Below are positions 34,890 to 43,378 of a stretch of 64,000 bases of DNA, in pieces. The stretch covers positions 2,012,932 through 2,076,931 of the forward strand of contig NC_021169.1 in NCBI RefSeq assembly GCF_000385565.1. The letters are read 5' to 3'. The translations under genes were made by a program, and so were the position numbers. This DNA comes from Archaeoglobus sulfaticallidus PM70-1 (GTDB taxonomy: Archaea > Halobacteriota > Archaeoglobi > Archaeoglobales > Archaeoglobaceae). Below the pieces are notes generated by a model. It was not told the origin of the DNA and made no database searches. It saw only the letters and a list, made by a program, of their open reading frames with translations. Each line of letters opens with the position of its first letter. Positions within the stretch are counted from its first letter, which is position 1.

Positions 34890-36074
34890 TCAACCAATTT
34901 TTCCAGCTTTTCTTCGAGTATTTTTTTCCAGGTTGGATCCAAGTAGCTTTTCTATGACTATATCCTCAGCCTCTTTGTCCAGCTCGATGAACTTAATATC
35001 GAGCGCTACACCGCACCAGCGACACCTCACAGCATCAGCCCTGTTAACCATTCCACAGTTGTAGCACTGCTTTGGTTTCAGTGGGTCCTCTTCCTCTTTC
35101 TTCTCCTTGACAAGCCCGTAATGTTGCAGCAGATATATGTCCGCATCATCGTCCCTGAGCTTTGCGTACCTCTTCAACCACCTGGATCCGGGAACCAGTC
35201 CGTGACGCCTGCATAACTGCAGGTCTGTCAGCACCTTACCTCTCCCCGTTATGCTCGTGTGTCTGAAGAGATAATGAAAGATCCTCTTCTTCAGTCCTGC
35301 TCTTTCCTTGAGTCTCTGCAGGATCTGATAATATGCTTCTTCGGTTATATGCTTGATTTTTCCAGCCCTGTGTGCGTTCAGATCAATCCATAATGGAGCG
35401 TCGGGATCATCCCTCGCAGGATGAGCTTCAAGCCACTCCAGAACATAAGGTATGCTGAACGTCAGCCTGGGCGCCCTCGTGAAAGTCTTGCTCTGATGGA
35501 TGTTTACCTTAATGCCGAGGTCGTCCCTTCTTATGTGCTTCAGCTGCAGTGTCAGGAGCTCCTCGGGTCTGCATCCAAGATCGTAATGCATTGCTATGAG
35601 GGCCGAATCCCTCACACGTCTGCAGGCTTTCAGCAGCTTGAAGAAGTCGTCCGCGGTTATCAGATCGTCAGCCGTCAGCTCGTTGTCGACTTTATCCCTG
35701 ACCTTGAAGTACTTGTTGAGTTCCTCTTTACCCAGCCAAGTGTTAAGTCTTCTCAGAGCCTTCTTATACTCGTTTCTTGTCGCAATCCCGTCTTTACCTC
35801 GTTTCGGTTTAAAGCTTTCAATTGCGATGGCGAGCTTTCTTGCCGTGGCTTCGTCCAGATCCTTCAGGCTACCATTGAGAACATCCCTGAAGTTCTGGCA
35901 GATCTGTCTTAACGACTGCAGTTCCCTGTGCAACCTTGGAAGGCTTATTCCCTGCAGCCTGAAGTATTCATAATAGTCCATAATCAGCCGTTTATTTCCA
36001 TCTGATATGTCGGAATTAAGCATATTGTTAAGTTCTGCCTTTATTCTTCCCTCGTAATCGACCGCTCGGAACAT
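34890..36074 (-). CDS. Tyrosine recombinase/integrase with C-terminal zinc ribbon
   Basis: The 394-residue protein has a core-binding part (about 1-140) and a catalytic part. Visible active-site residues are Arg in LGCRPEELLTL, the HxxR motif in HYLFRHTSITG, and a Tyr in WLKRYAKL. A C-terminal zinc ribbon follows (CYNCG...CRWCG), as in several archaeal integrases. I chose the ATG at 36074 because the minus-strand TATA box at 36096-36108 lies about 25 bases upstream. The frame is open 36 bases further upstream. It sits beside the 3' end of tRNA-Asp. Confidence 0.85.
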   Translation of the reverse strand: MFRAVDYEGRIKAELNNMLNSDISDGNKRLIMDYYEYFRLQGISLPRLHRELQSLRQICQNFRDVLNGSLKDLDEATARKLAIAIESFKPKRGKDGIATRNEYKKALRRLNTWLGKEELNKYFKVRDKVDNELTADDLITADDFFKLLKACRRVRDSALIAMHYDLGCRPEELLTLQLKHIRRDDLGIKVNIHQSKTFTRAPRLTFSIPYVLEWLEAHPARDDPDAPLWIDLNAHRAGKIKHITEEAYYQILQRLKERAGLKKRIFHYLFRHTSITGRGKVLTDLQLCRRHGLVPGSRWLKRYAKLRDDDADIYLLQHYGLVKEKKEEEDPLKPKQCYNCGMVNRADAVRCRWCGVALDIKFIELDKEAEDIVIEKLLGSNLEKNTRRKAGKIG

Positions 36075-36095
36075 CACACAGAATAGGATTACCAT

Positions 36096-36108
36096 TCTAT
36101 TTAAACAC
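36096..36108 (-). promoter_or_regulatory. TATA box of the integrase gene
   Basis: On the minus strand GTTTAAATAGAA lies about 25 bases before the ATG at 36074. This decides the start choice and suggests a leaderless message. Confidence 0.5.
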
Positions 36109-36134
36109 ATACGGGATTTTAAGAGATTACAGAG

Positions 36135-36209
36135 CGCCCGGGCCGGGATTTGAACCCGAGGCGAGGGCTCGACAGGCCCCCATGTTAGGCCGGACTACAC
36201 CACCCGGGC
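36135..36209 (-). tRNA. tRNA-Asp (GUC)
   Basis: On the minus strand the 75-base cloverleaf begins GCCCGGG and ends CCCGGGC plus discriminator G. The acceptor arms pair over 7 bases. The anticodon loop CTGTCGA gives GTC, on a GGGGC/GCCCT stem, and the T arm is CTCGGGTTCAAATCCCGG. There is no intron. The CCA end is not encoded. Confidence 0.95.
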
Positions 36210-36327
36210 TCTGGTGTTAAATTCATCAAACCGTGCATAATTTAAAACTTACGCTAGAGCAGAAGTTGAAAGAAGTCTGACTCCCAAAGTCTAAACCCTT
36301 AAATATTGACTCACCAGTCCAGAGATA

Positions 36328-36933
36328 GTGTATGCAGTAATCCTCGCTGGAGGGTATGGTAGGAGACTCGGTTATACCGAGAAGGGCCTAATAGAAATAG
36401 GTGGCAAACCAATTATTTCGAAAATAATAGATTCGCTTACCAAATTTGAAATAATAATCTCCTGCAGAGATGAGAATCAGGCAGAGAAGTACGAAAGATT
36501 TGGAGAGGTTGTTGTTGACATTCTCAAAGACTTTGGCCCCCTGTCAGGAATCCATTCCGCGCTGAAAAAGATTGGTGAGAGGGCTGTTTTCATCTCAGCA
36601 GATATGCCCTTTGTGAAGCAGGAGATTTGCGAAGCCATATACAGAGAATGTGAAGGATACGATGCTGCCATACCAATATGGAATGATGGAAAGCTTGAAC
36701 CAACCCTATCCGCATATTCCCCAGCAGTTACAGAAAAAATTGAGCAATGCTACAGAAAAAACATAAGAAAGGTTCTGTGCGCCATTCATGGGCTTGAAAA
36801 AGTTAAGTACATTCCAATAGAAAACTTAAAGCAGTATGACAGAAAGTTAATTAGCTTTATGAACATTAACACTCCCGAAGACCTCAGAAAAGCTGAAATT
36901 ATCCTGAAGACGGTGGTTCAAGATGTTAATTGA
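36328..36933 (+). CDS. mobA: Molybdenum cofactor guanylyltransferase MobA
   Basis: The 201-residue protein starts with the nucleotidyltransferase motif VILAGGYGRRLGYTEKGLIE near 4-23 and has FISADMPF near 91-98. It attaches GMP to molybdopterin. The start is GTG. It overlaps moaA by 11 bases. Confidence 0.92.
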   Translation: MYAVILAGGYGRRLGYTEKGLIEIGGKPIISKIIDSLTKFEIIISCRDENQAEKYERFGEVVVDILKDFGPLSGIHSALKKIGERAVFISADMPFVKQEICEAIYRECEGYDAAIPIWNDGKLEPTLSAYSPAVTEKIEQCYRKNIRKVLCAIHGLEKVKYIPIENLKQYDRKLISFMNINTPEDLRKAEIILKTVVQDVN

Positions 36934-37840
36934 CAGGTTTAACAGGAAGATAACCAACCTGAGGATATCTGTTACCGACGCCTGCAACCTCAACTGCTTT
37001 TACTGCCATAAAGAGGGTTACTGTGTCAAAGGATCCAGTCCGGATGTTCTGTCCGTGGAGGATATAGCTGAAATCACAAAGGCATTCTACGAGCTTGGAA
37101 TCAAAAAGGTGAAGATAACAGGAGGAGAACCTCTTCTTAGAAAAGATATCCTCGACATAATATCGGTCATGCCCGATTTTGAGGAGATCTCGATGACAAC
37201 CAACGGAACCCTCCTAGATAAATACGCATACGAGCTGAAAGATGCTGGATTGAACAGAGTTAACATAAGCCTCGACAGCCTCAATCCAGAGACCTACAAA
37301 AAAATAACTGGAGGAGAACTCGAAAGAGTGCTTTCAGGTCTTGAATCAGCAGTTAATGCTGGACTGACCCCTGTAAAGCTGAACATGGTTGTGATGAAGG
37401 AGGTAAACGAAGACGAGATTGATGACATGCTGGAATTCACATCGAAATACAATGAAGATGATGTGAGAGTTATACTCCAGATAATAGAGCTTCTCAAGCT
37501 TCCGGAGCTTGAAGATTACTACATGGACATAAGCAGCATAGAAGAGAGAATAGCAAAGAAGGCAATAAATTTCAGGATAAGATCTATGCAGAAAAGGAAG
37601 CAGTACCACCTTGGAAGTTCGGTTGTCGAGTTCGTCAAACCAGTTGACAACACCGAGTTCTGTTATAACTGCAACAGGATAAGAATAACGAAGGATGGAA
37701 AGATCAAGCCATGTCTGATGAGAAACGATAATCTTGTCGATGTTAGAGGACTGAAAGGATATGCGCTTAAGGAGAAAATATTTCAAGCTGTGAACATGAG
37801 AGAACCTTACTTTAAAAAGAAAAGCAGAGAAGCTAGGTAA
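36923..37840 (+). CDS. moaA: GTP 3',8-cyclase MoaA
   Basis: The 305-residue radical SAM protein has CNLNCFYCHK near 21-30 for the first cluster. For the second cluster it has the CYNCNRIRI...PCLM residues near the C-terminus. It makes the first intermediate of molybdopterin from GTP. It overlaps mobA. Confidence 0.94.
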   Translation: MLIDRFNRKITNLRISVTDACNLNCFYCHKEGYCVKGSSPDVLSVEDIAEITKAFYELGIKKVKITGGEPLLRKDILDIISVMPDFEEISMTTNGTLLDKYAYELKDAGLNRVNISLDSLNPETYKKITGGELERVLSGLESAVNAGLTPVKLNMVVMKEVNEDEIDDMLEFTSKYNEDDVRVILQIIELLKLPELEDYYMDISSIEERIAKKAINFRIRSMQKRKQYHLGSSVVEFVKPVDNTEFCYNCNRIRITKDGKIKPCLMRNDNLVDVRGLKGYALKEKIFQAVNMREPYFKKKSREAR

Positions 37841-37851
37841 GAGGTGATAGA

Positions 37852-38016
37852 TTGAGTGATCTGGAAGGAGATGTAAAGCTGAGTATAGATGGAAAGGAAA
37901 TCCCCATGAACCCGTATGTCCAGAAAGTCTTTCTGAGAGTTATACTGGCTCTGGTTTCTACTTTGAAGGGAGTAGATGATAACTGGAGTCATCTGGAGAT
38001 ATCCATAGACAGGTGA
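37852..38016 (+). CDS. Conserved small archaeal protein
   Basis: A 54-residue frame with a TTG start, GAGGTGA upstream, codes for MSDLEGDVKLSIDGKEIPM, then NPYVQKVFLRVILALVSTLKG. Its stop TGA at 38014-38016 overlaps the hisC GTG at 38013. The pattern of short hydrophilic strand, proline and amphipathic helix resembles small proteins common in methanogens and Archaeoglobus. The function is unknown. Confidence 0.75.
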   Translation: MSDLEGDVKLSIDGKEIPMNPYVQKVFLRVILALVSTLKGVDDNWSHLEISIDR

Positions 38017-39098
38017 GTTGCTTGAGCTACCACTCACTTGTGAGAGATAGTCTATCAAAAGCTACGGAATATGTCCCCGGAAAGGATGCAGATTATGTCA
38101 AAAGAAAGTATGGTGTGGAGAGAGTTGTAAAGCTCGCTTCAAACGAGAACCCCTATGGAGCGAGCCCTAAAACGATAGAGTCCTTCCAAAAGTTCACAGC
38201 CTTTCATGTATATCCTCCAAAACAGCCTGAAGAACTGATCGAGAAGATCTCAGAGTACATTGGCGTTGACAGCAACAGAATAGTCATCTGTGCCGGAATA
38301 GATGGTGTTCTCGAGTGTCTGTTTAAAATATTCATTGAGAGAGGAGATAGCGTTGCAATTGCACCACCAACCTTTCCTTACTACCACATCTTAGCAGATA
38401 TTTCTGGAGCGAAAAAGGTCTATCTAAAGAGAGATCAGAATTTTATGATTGCCGAAAAGGATGAAAATGCAAAGCTGACCATAGTCTGCTCACCCAACAA
38501 TCCTACCGGAAACACCGAAAGAGAAGAGATCGTCAGAGAGATCGTCGATGGCAGAGGCATAGTTTTCATAGACGAAGCCTATGCAGAATTTTCTGATGAT
38601 GACATGGTTGATTTTACGGAAGAGGAGAATGTTGTGCTTGCAAGGACCTTCTCGAAGGCTTTCGGTCTTGCAAATCTCAGAATAGGCTATGCTGTGGTTC
38701 CAGAATGGATGAAGAAGTACTTCATGATGGTGAACACACCATTCCCAATTTCAACACCTGCAATAAATGCTGCGATTTCAGCACTTGAAGATATAGACTA
38801 CATGAGGGATACCGTTGAAAAAATAAGAGATGAAAGGGATAGAGTTTACCGGGAGTTAAAGAATGTGGGTGTTGAAGTGTACCCATCTCAGGCGAACTTT
38901 CTATTCTTCTCGCTAAAACAGTTCAACCTGCCAGCAAGCCAGTACTGCGAGGAGCTGATGAAGAGAGGGGTTATAGTCAGGGACTGCTCATCATTTATTG
39001 GCTGCGATGAGTACAGCGTTAGAGTATCAATAGGTAGAAAGGAAGACAACGATGTGTTTCTGGATGCAACCAGAGAGATTCTGGAGGATCAGGAATGA
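38013..39098 (+). CDS. hisC: Histidinol-phosphate aminotransferase
   Basis: The 361-residue fold-type I aminotransferase has KLASNENPYGASP near 39-51, the NNPTGN segment and the PLP lysine in TFSKAFGLANLRIGY. It makes histidinol phosphate in histidine synthesis. The GTG start overlaps the small gene before it, and the 3' end overlaps the adenylate kinase gene as ATGA. Confidence 0.92.
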   Translation: MSCLSYHSLVRDSLSKATEYVPGKDADYVKRKYGVERVVKLASNENPYGASPKTIESFQKFTAFHVYPPKQPEELIEKISEYIGVDSNRIVICAGIDGVLECLFKIFIERGDSVAIAPPTFPYYHILADISGAKKVYLKRDQNFMIAEKDENAKLTIVCSPNNPTGNTEREEIVREIVDGRGIVFIDEAYAEFSDDDMVDFTEEENVVLARTFSKAFGLANLRIGYAVVPEWMKKYFMMVNTPFPISTPAINAAISALEDIDYMRDTVEKIRDERDRVYRELKNVGVEVYPSQANFLFFSLKQFNLPASQYCEELMKRGVIVRDCSSFIGCDEYSVRVSIGRKEDNDVFLDATREILEDQE

Positions 39099-39643
39099 TT
39101 TTCGCTCTAACTGGTACTCCAGGAACTGGAAAAACCTCGGTTGCCAGAATGCTATCTGACATCTACGATGTCAGGAGCGTTAAGGAGATCGCTGAAGAGA
39201 ACGATTGCATAATCGATGTTGAAGATGACTCACTTGTGATAGATATCGATTCACTTTCTGAAATAGTCAGGCAGTTCAGACAGCTCGATATCGTGATCGA
39301 AGGACATTTATCCCACCTGCTGTCTCCAGATGTCGTGATTGTTCTGAGATGCAACCCAAAGGTGCTGAAGGAGAGGCTGTTAAACAGAAACTGGAGTGAA
39401 GAAAAAATCAGGGAAAATCTCGAGGCAGAGGTTCTGGATGTAATACTCGTTGAATCTATAGAGGAAGTCGACAGAGTTTACGAGATCGATACCACAGACA
39501 GAAGTGTTGAGGATGTTGCTAAAATCGTGGTGGAGATAATAGAATTTGAAAAGAGAGGTATAGAGGCTAAAAACTTTAAGCCGGGAAGTGTTGACTGGAT
39601 CTCTGTTCTGGGCGATGAGGTAGATGATTTTTTGAGGATTTAG
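39095..39643 (+). CDS. AK6/Fap7-type adenylate kinase
   Basis: The 182-residue protein has P-loop GTPGTGKTSVA at 7-17, a short NMP-binding part and the RLLNRNWSEEKIRENLEAE lid-like helix near 89-107, as in AK6/Fap7. These enzymes have adenylate kinase activity and help in small-subunit rRNA maturation. It overlaps hisC by 4 bases. Confidence 0.88.
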   Translation: MIFALTGTPGTGKTSVARMLSDIYDVRSVKEIAEENDCIIDVEDDSLVIDIDSLSEIVRQFRQLDIVIEGHLSHLLSPDVVIVLRCNPKVLKERLLNRNWSEEKIRENLEAEVLDVILVESIEEVDRVYEIDTTDRSVEDVAKIVVEIIEFEKRGIEAKNFKPGSVDWISVLGDEVDDFLRI

Positions 39644-40225
39644 CTACAGCAACCACTTAACCTTCTTATCATTGTCCCTCCTTGGCGGAACGGGCGGAGT
39701 TTTTGCGGGATAGCCGAGGGTGATAACAGCCACCAGCTTTTTGCCTTCCACTCCGAGAAAGCTGTTTATCTCATCCTCAACATGAACTGGCCCAGTCATC
39801 CAGCATGTCCCCAGGCCCATGGCGTGTGCTGCAAGCAGCATATTCTGGATTGCAGCTGAGACACTCTGAACATCGCTGTAATCATCTCCCGTGGGGGTGT
39901 AGTATGCGAAGATCATCACCGGAGCGTTGCCGAGAGTCTTGAAGAACTGCTTGGTGAGGGCAATAACCTTTGGAGTTTCTTTAAAGAACCTCTCAAGCCT
40001 GCCAAGGATGTAATCAAAGCTTTTCTCTATCGTTTCCTGCAACTCTTTGAGCTTCTCTCCAGACACAACCACGAAATACCACTGCTGGCGATTCATCGCA
40101 GATGGGGCCCACATTGCCAGCTCAAGCAGTTCCTCAATCTTCTCCCTCTCAACTTCCTTGTCGAGGTAGAATCTATGGCTCCTTCTCTCCATCATCACCT
40201 TTTTTACGCAATCAAAACAATCCAT
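39644..40225 (-). CDS. Nitroreductase-family flavoprotein
   Basis: The 193-residue protein has MERRSHRFYLDKEVEREKIE near 12-31, WAPSAMNRQQWYFVVV and GLGTCWMTGPV, typical of FMN-binding nitroreductases. It probably reduces a quinone or nitro compound using NAD(P)H or F420, and the substrate is unknown. It is convergent with the AK6 gene. Confidence 0.85.
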   Translation of the reverse strand: MDCFDCVKKVMMERRSHRFYLDKEVEREKIEELLELAMWAPSAMNRQQWYFVVVSGEKLKELQETIEKSFDYILGRLERFFKETPKVIALTKQFFKTLGNAPVMIFAYYTPTGDDYSDVQSVSAAIQNMLLAAHAMGLGTCWMTGPVHVEDEINSFLGVEGKKLVAVITLGYPAKTPPVPPRRDNDKKVKWLL

Positions 40226-40329
40226 AGCTCAAATAAAAAACCTTAATTAATAATCTTTTTGATTTTTGCCTTGATTTTTATTCTTTTTTCCATTTTTGTG
40301 GCAAATCTTTTTGAATCAAAAAACCATAA

Positions 40330-41544
40330 TCAATCAGGATTTGCATTGCTACCCTTCTCCACAAGCAATTCGAGGTTGTCCACGGCAAGCTCTCCTTTCA
40401 AGTAAACCCTCTCGGGAAATATTGCCTCGAAATTCTCATAGGGTGTCCACTCGGCTTTGGTATGCAGCTTTTCAGCTTTTATTTTTCTAACCCTCTTCAG
40501 GTTGAACACGGCAAGGTTCGCGTAGTTCCCAACCTCAATCGCTCCATATCCCTCGAACCCGAATATTCTCGCTGGATTCACGGCTATTAGATCAACAACT
40601 CTCCTCACGCTCACCAGACCCTTCTTCATCATGCTCACGAGCAATGGATATGTTGTCTCCACTCCCGGAAATCCCGGTTTGCCGTGTTTCTTATCCTCAA
40701 TTGTATGTGGAGCGTGATCGCTCGCGATCATATCTGCAACAGGCAGGCTGTTGAACATCAACTCAGCCTCAACCTTGCTCCTCAGAGGAGGGTTAACATT
40801 CATGAATCCGGGCTTGAAGTAGTCCTCATAGTTGAGGATGAAGTGGTGAGGTGCAACCTCAAAGGTTGAATCCGAGTCGGATATTTTCATTGCAGAATCG
40901 TAGGTGGATATGTGGCAGAAATGGAAGTTTCCAAGCTTCAGGCAGTTCTCGACAGCCTTTATCTCAGCCTCAGGAGGTCTGAGCTCATGTCCAAGTCCCT
41001 TAACGAGTTCAGGCTGTTCTGCATGGACTGTTATGAGCTTCGATGTTGCATCTCTCAGGGTCTTAATCGCATCAAAACCTATCTGCATGTTCTCATCATC
41101 GTGCTGCAGAAACACCTCGCCTATCGCAGGAATCCTGTACTTTTCCTCAATCTCCTTGATGTAATCGATTATCCTGTCAGCATTGCTGTTTGTAAGGGCT
41201 ATGTTCAGAAAATAGTCAATGTACGAATCCTTCTCAGCAATCTCCATCCTCTTAAAGTAAGTCTCAGGATTATCGATTACTGGCCTGGTGTTCGGCTGAT
41301 CCACAACCAGACAGATTCCACCATATAACGCTGAAAGAGAGCCAGTCTCTATAGTTTCCTTCTCCCTCTCATCAAAATCCCTGAAATGAACATGAACATC
41401 AATTCCAGCAGGAAGGATCAATCCTTCTACCTTTTCCCCCTCAATCTTCTTATCTATTTTCTTAATTCTTCCATCCTCAATCTCGATTCCTGCCTCTATA
41501 ATTTCCCCTCTGTAAAACAACTTACCGCTGATGGCTTTCATCAC
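40330..41544 (-). CDS. pyrC: Dihydroorotase
   Basis: The 404-residue amidohydrolase has DVHVHFRD near 49-56 (two metal-binding His), HAEQPELV, the HFCHIST segment and SDHAPHTIED near 279-288 (metal Asp). It closes the dihydroorotate ring in pyrimidine synthesis. It is divergent from ftsZ over a short shared promoter region. Confidence 0.92.
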   Translation of the reverse strand: MMKAISGKLFYRGEIIEAGIEIEDGRIKKIDKKIEGEKVEGLILPAGIDVHVHFRDFDEREKETIETGSLSALYGGICLVVDQPNTRPVIDNPETYFKRMEIAEKDSYIDYFLNIALTNSNADRIIDYIKEIEEKYRIPAIGEVFLQHDDENMQIGFDAIKTLRDATSKLITVHAEQPELVKGLGHELRPPEAEIKAVENCLKLGNFHFCHISTYDSAMKISDSDSTFEVAPHHFILNYEDYFKPGFMNVNPPLRSKVEAELMFNSLPVADMIASDHAPHTIEDKKHGKPGFPGVETTYPLLVSMMKKGLVSVRRVVDLIAVNPARIFGFEGYGAIEVGNYANLAVFNLKRVRKIKAEKLHTKAEWTPYENFEAIFPERVYLKGELAVDNLELLVEKGSNANPD

Positions 41545-41611
41545 TTTAAAAATTCAGAACAAAGATTTATATACTATTCGTAGTGAATAAAATAACCAAG
41601 GGGAGATGAAT
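41545..41611. promoter_or_regulatory. Divergent promoters of pyrC and ftsZ
   Basis: TTTATATACT at about 41567-41576 lies some 35 bases before the ftsZ ATG at 41612. The plus-strand CTTTAAAAATTC near 41544-41555 is a minor AT box. GGGGAG at 41599-41604 is a ribosome site for ftsZ. Confidence 0.4.
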
Positions 41612-42706
41612 ATGAAATCTATTGTGGAGGAAGCTCTTCAGAGGGCTGAAAGGGAAAGAATGTCGAGATTTGAGGAACCAGAAGATGTTGAGGACGAGAT
41701 AATCCAGCTACTCCACGAATTAAAGACCGTAATCAAAGTGATCGGTGTTGGTGGGAGTGGCTGCAACACCGTGTCGAGAATGTTCGAAACGGGTATCGAA
41801 GGAGCGGACCTCTATGCCGTGAATACTGATGTTCAACACCTTTACTACACTAAAGCTCATAAGAGAATCCTCATAGGGAAAAAGAGAACTAGAGGACTTG
41901 GAGCAGGAAGCCTGCCACAGGTTGGCGAAGAGGCTGCGAGAGAGAACGAGGAGGAGATCAAGAAGCTCGTAGAGGGTGCAGATCTGGTCTTCATAACCTG
42001 CGGCCTTGGTGGTGGAACCGGAACGGGTGCTGCACCGGTTATCGCAGAAGCTTCTCAGGAGGCTGGAGCCTTAACAATTGCCGTGGTAACCTTCCCGTTC
42101 TCTGCAGAAGGGGCAATAAGAAGACAGAATGCTGAAGCGGGGCTTGAAAGGCTGAGAGAGGTCACGGATACCGTTATAGTAATCCCGAACGACAGGCTGC
42201 TTGAGGTCGTACCTAACTACCCGATCCAGGCGGCTTTCAAGGTTGCAGATGAAGTGCTGGTGAGGGCGGTCAAGGGAATAACGGAGCTAATAACAAAGCC
42301 TGCACTCGTGAACCTCGACTTCGCCGATGTCAGGACAGTCATGGAGAAGGGCGGTGTGGCAATGATCGGGCTTGGTGAAGCCAGTGGTGAGGACAAGGCA
42401 TCAGAGTCGGTGAGAAAGGCGTTGAAGAGTCCCCTGCTGGAAGTGGATATATCCGGTGCAAGGTCGGCTCTCGTCAATGTCACCGGTGGGCCAGACATGA
42501 CGATAGAGGAGGCAGAGAGCGTTGTAGAGGAGATCTACAGCAAGATCGATCCGGATGCAAGGATAATCTGGGGTGCAATGGTAGACCCAGCGCTTGAGAA
42601 TACGATGCAAACGCTAGTTATAGTGACAGGTGTCAGATCCCCACAGATACTTGGCAGAAAGGGCCTTCCAGTTTCAAGGAGGTTCGGGATAGACATCGTC
42701 AAATAG
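41612..42706 (+). CDS. ftsZ: Cell division protein FtsZ
   Basis: The 364-residue protein has [12 protein letters not shown] near 45-56 and the tubulin signature [13 protein letters not shown]. It polymerises with GTP into the division ring. I chose ATG 41612, since GGGGAG at 41599-41604 has normal spacing to it. The ATG six bases earlier lies too close to that site. Confidence 0.95.
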   Translation: MKSIVEEALQRAERERMSRFEEPEDVEDEIIQLLHELKTVIKVIGVGGSGCNTVSRMFETGIEGADLYAVNTDVQHLYYTKAHKRILIGKKRTRGLGAGSLPQVGEEAARENEEEIKKLVEGADLVFITCGLGGGTGTGAAPVIAEASQEAGALTIAVVTFPFSAEGAIRRQNAEAGLERLREVTDTVIVIPNDRLLEVVPNYPIQAAFKVADEVLVRAVKGITELITKPALVNLDFADVRTVMEKGGVAMIGLGEASGEDKASESVRKALKSPLLEVDISGARSALVNVTGGPDMTIEEAESVVEEIYSKIDPDARIIWGAMVDPALENTMQTLVIVTGVRSPQILGRKGLPVSRRFGIDIVK

Positions 42707-42709
42707 ATC

Positions 42710-43342
42710 CTATTTTTTAATACTTTCCTCGAGCATATACCTTATTGGATACCTTCTCGCAACAATTTCAGTTTCTCCTCTCCTGATAGCTTCTATAATT
42801 GATCTTACTGAATTTTTTGACTTAACCACCGTTACACCATAGCCTATCGCTCTGCAAGAGTGAGCATCGCTTCCAGCAACAAAGCCCTTTCCATGATTTT
42901 TCGCCAGGCTAACAGCCTTTTTCGTGAAGATGCCGGAGATCGTTCGGGAGTTGAAGACCTCGACAGCATCAACGAACTCCACATATTTTTTTGCTCTGAT
43001 CACACCGCTTCTGTAAAACTGATAGGGATGAGCCATTACAATCAGCCAGTTTCTGTCAACTTCCCTTATCGATGTTCCCTTATCCAGAACTTCCAGCTTT
43101 CTTTCATCGCCATAAATCAGAAAATGCCCTTCCTTGGCTGAAAGCTCATACCCTGGAAGTACGGTTATATCAAGTCCATTTCTCTCGACGAACTCCAAAG
43201 CCTTTAAAGAGCCTTCAAGGCTATCGTGGTCTGTAACTGCAATAACATCCAGTTTTTTCTCGATCGCACATCTGACCATATCCTCCACAGTATCTATACC
43301 ATCGCTGAGGCATGAATGAGAGTGAAGCTCACATTTCAGCAC
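42710..43342 (-). CDS. PHP-domain phosphoesterase
   Basis: The 210-residue protein has the metal motifs CELHSHSCLSDG near 4-15, AVTDHDSLEG and GSDAHSCRAIGYG near 166-178. PHP proteins hydrolyse phosphate esters. I chose the GTG at 43342, directly before LKCELHSHS. The frame runs about 50 codons further upstream but would overlap the divergent gene at 43379 and lacks support there. Confidence 0.85.
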   Translation of the reverse strand: MLKCELHSHSCLSDGIDTVEDMVRCAIEKKLDVIAVTDHDSLEGSLKALEFVERNGLDITVLPGYELSAKEGHFLIYGDERKLEVLDKGTSIREVDRNWLIVMAHPYQFYRSGVIRAKKYVEFVDAVEVFNSRTISGIFTKKAVSLAKNHGKGFVAGSDAHSCRAIGYGVTVVKSKNSVRSIIEAIRRGETEIVARRYPIRYMLEESIKK

Positions 43343-43378
43343 GAAGATTTTTATCCCGTATTGGATTAAACCTTTTCG

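Larger units (their letters stand above)
33488..36134. mobile_element. Putative integrated element at tRNA-Asp
   Basis: A run of unrecognised small genes, two winged-helix regulators and a tyrosine recombinase abuts the 3' end of the tRNA-Asp gene, which is a classic archaeal integration site. The flanking genes (BioD-like and mobA) are ordinary chromosomal genes. I could not find the second copy of the tRNA 3' end expected at the other border. The left limit is therefore only approximate, and the element may be a remnant. Confidence 0.45.
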
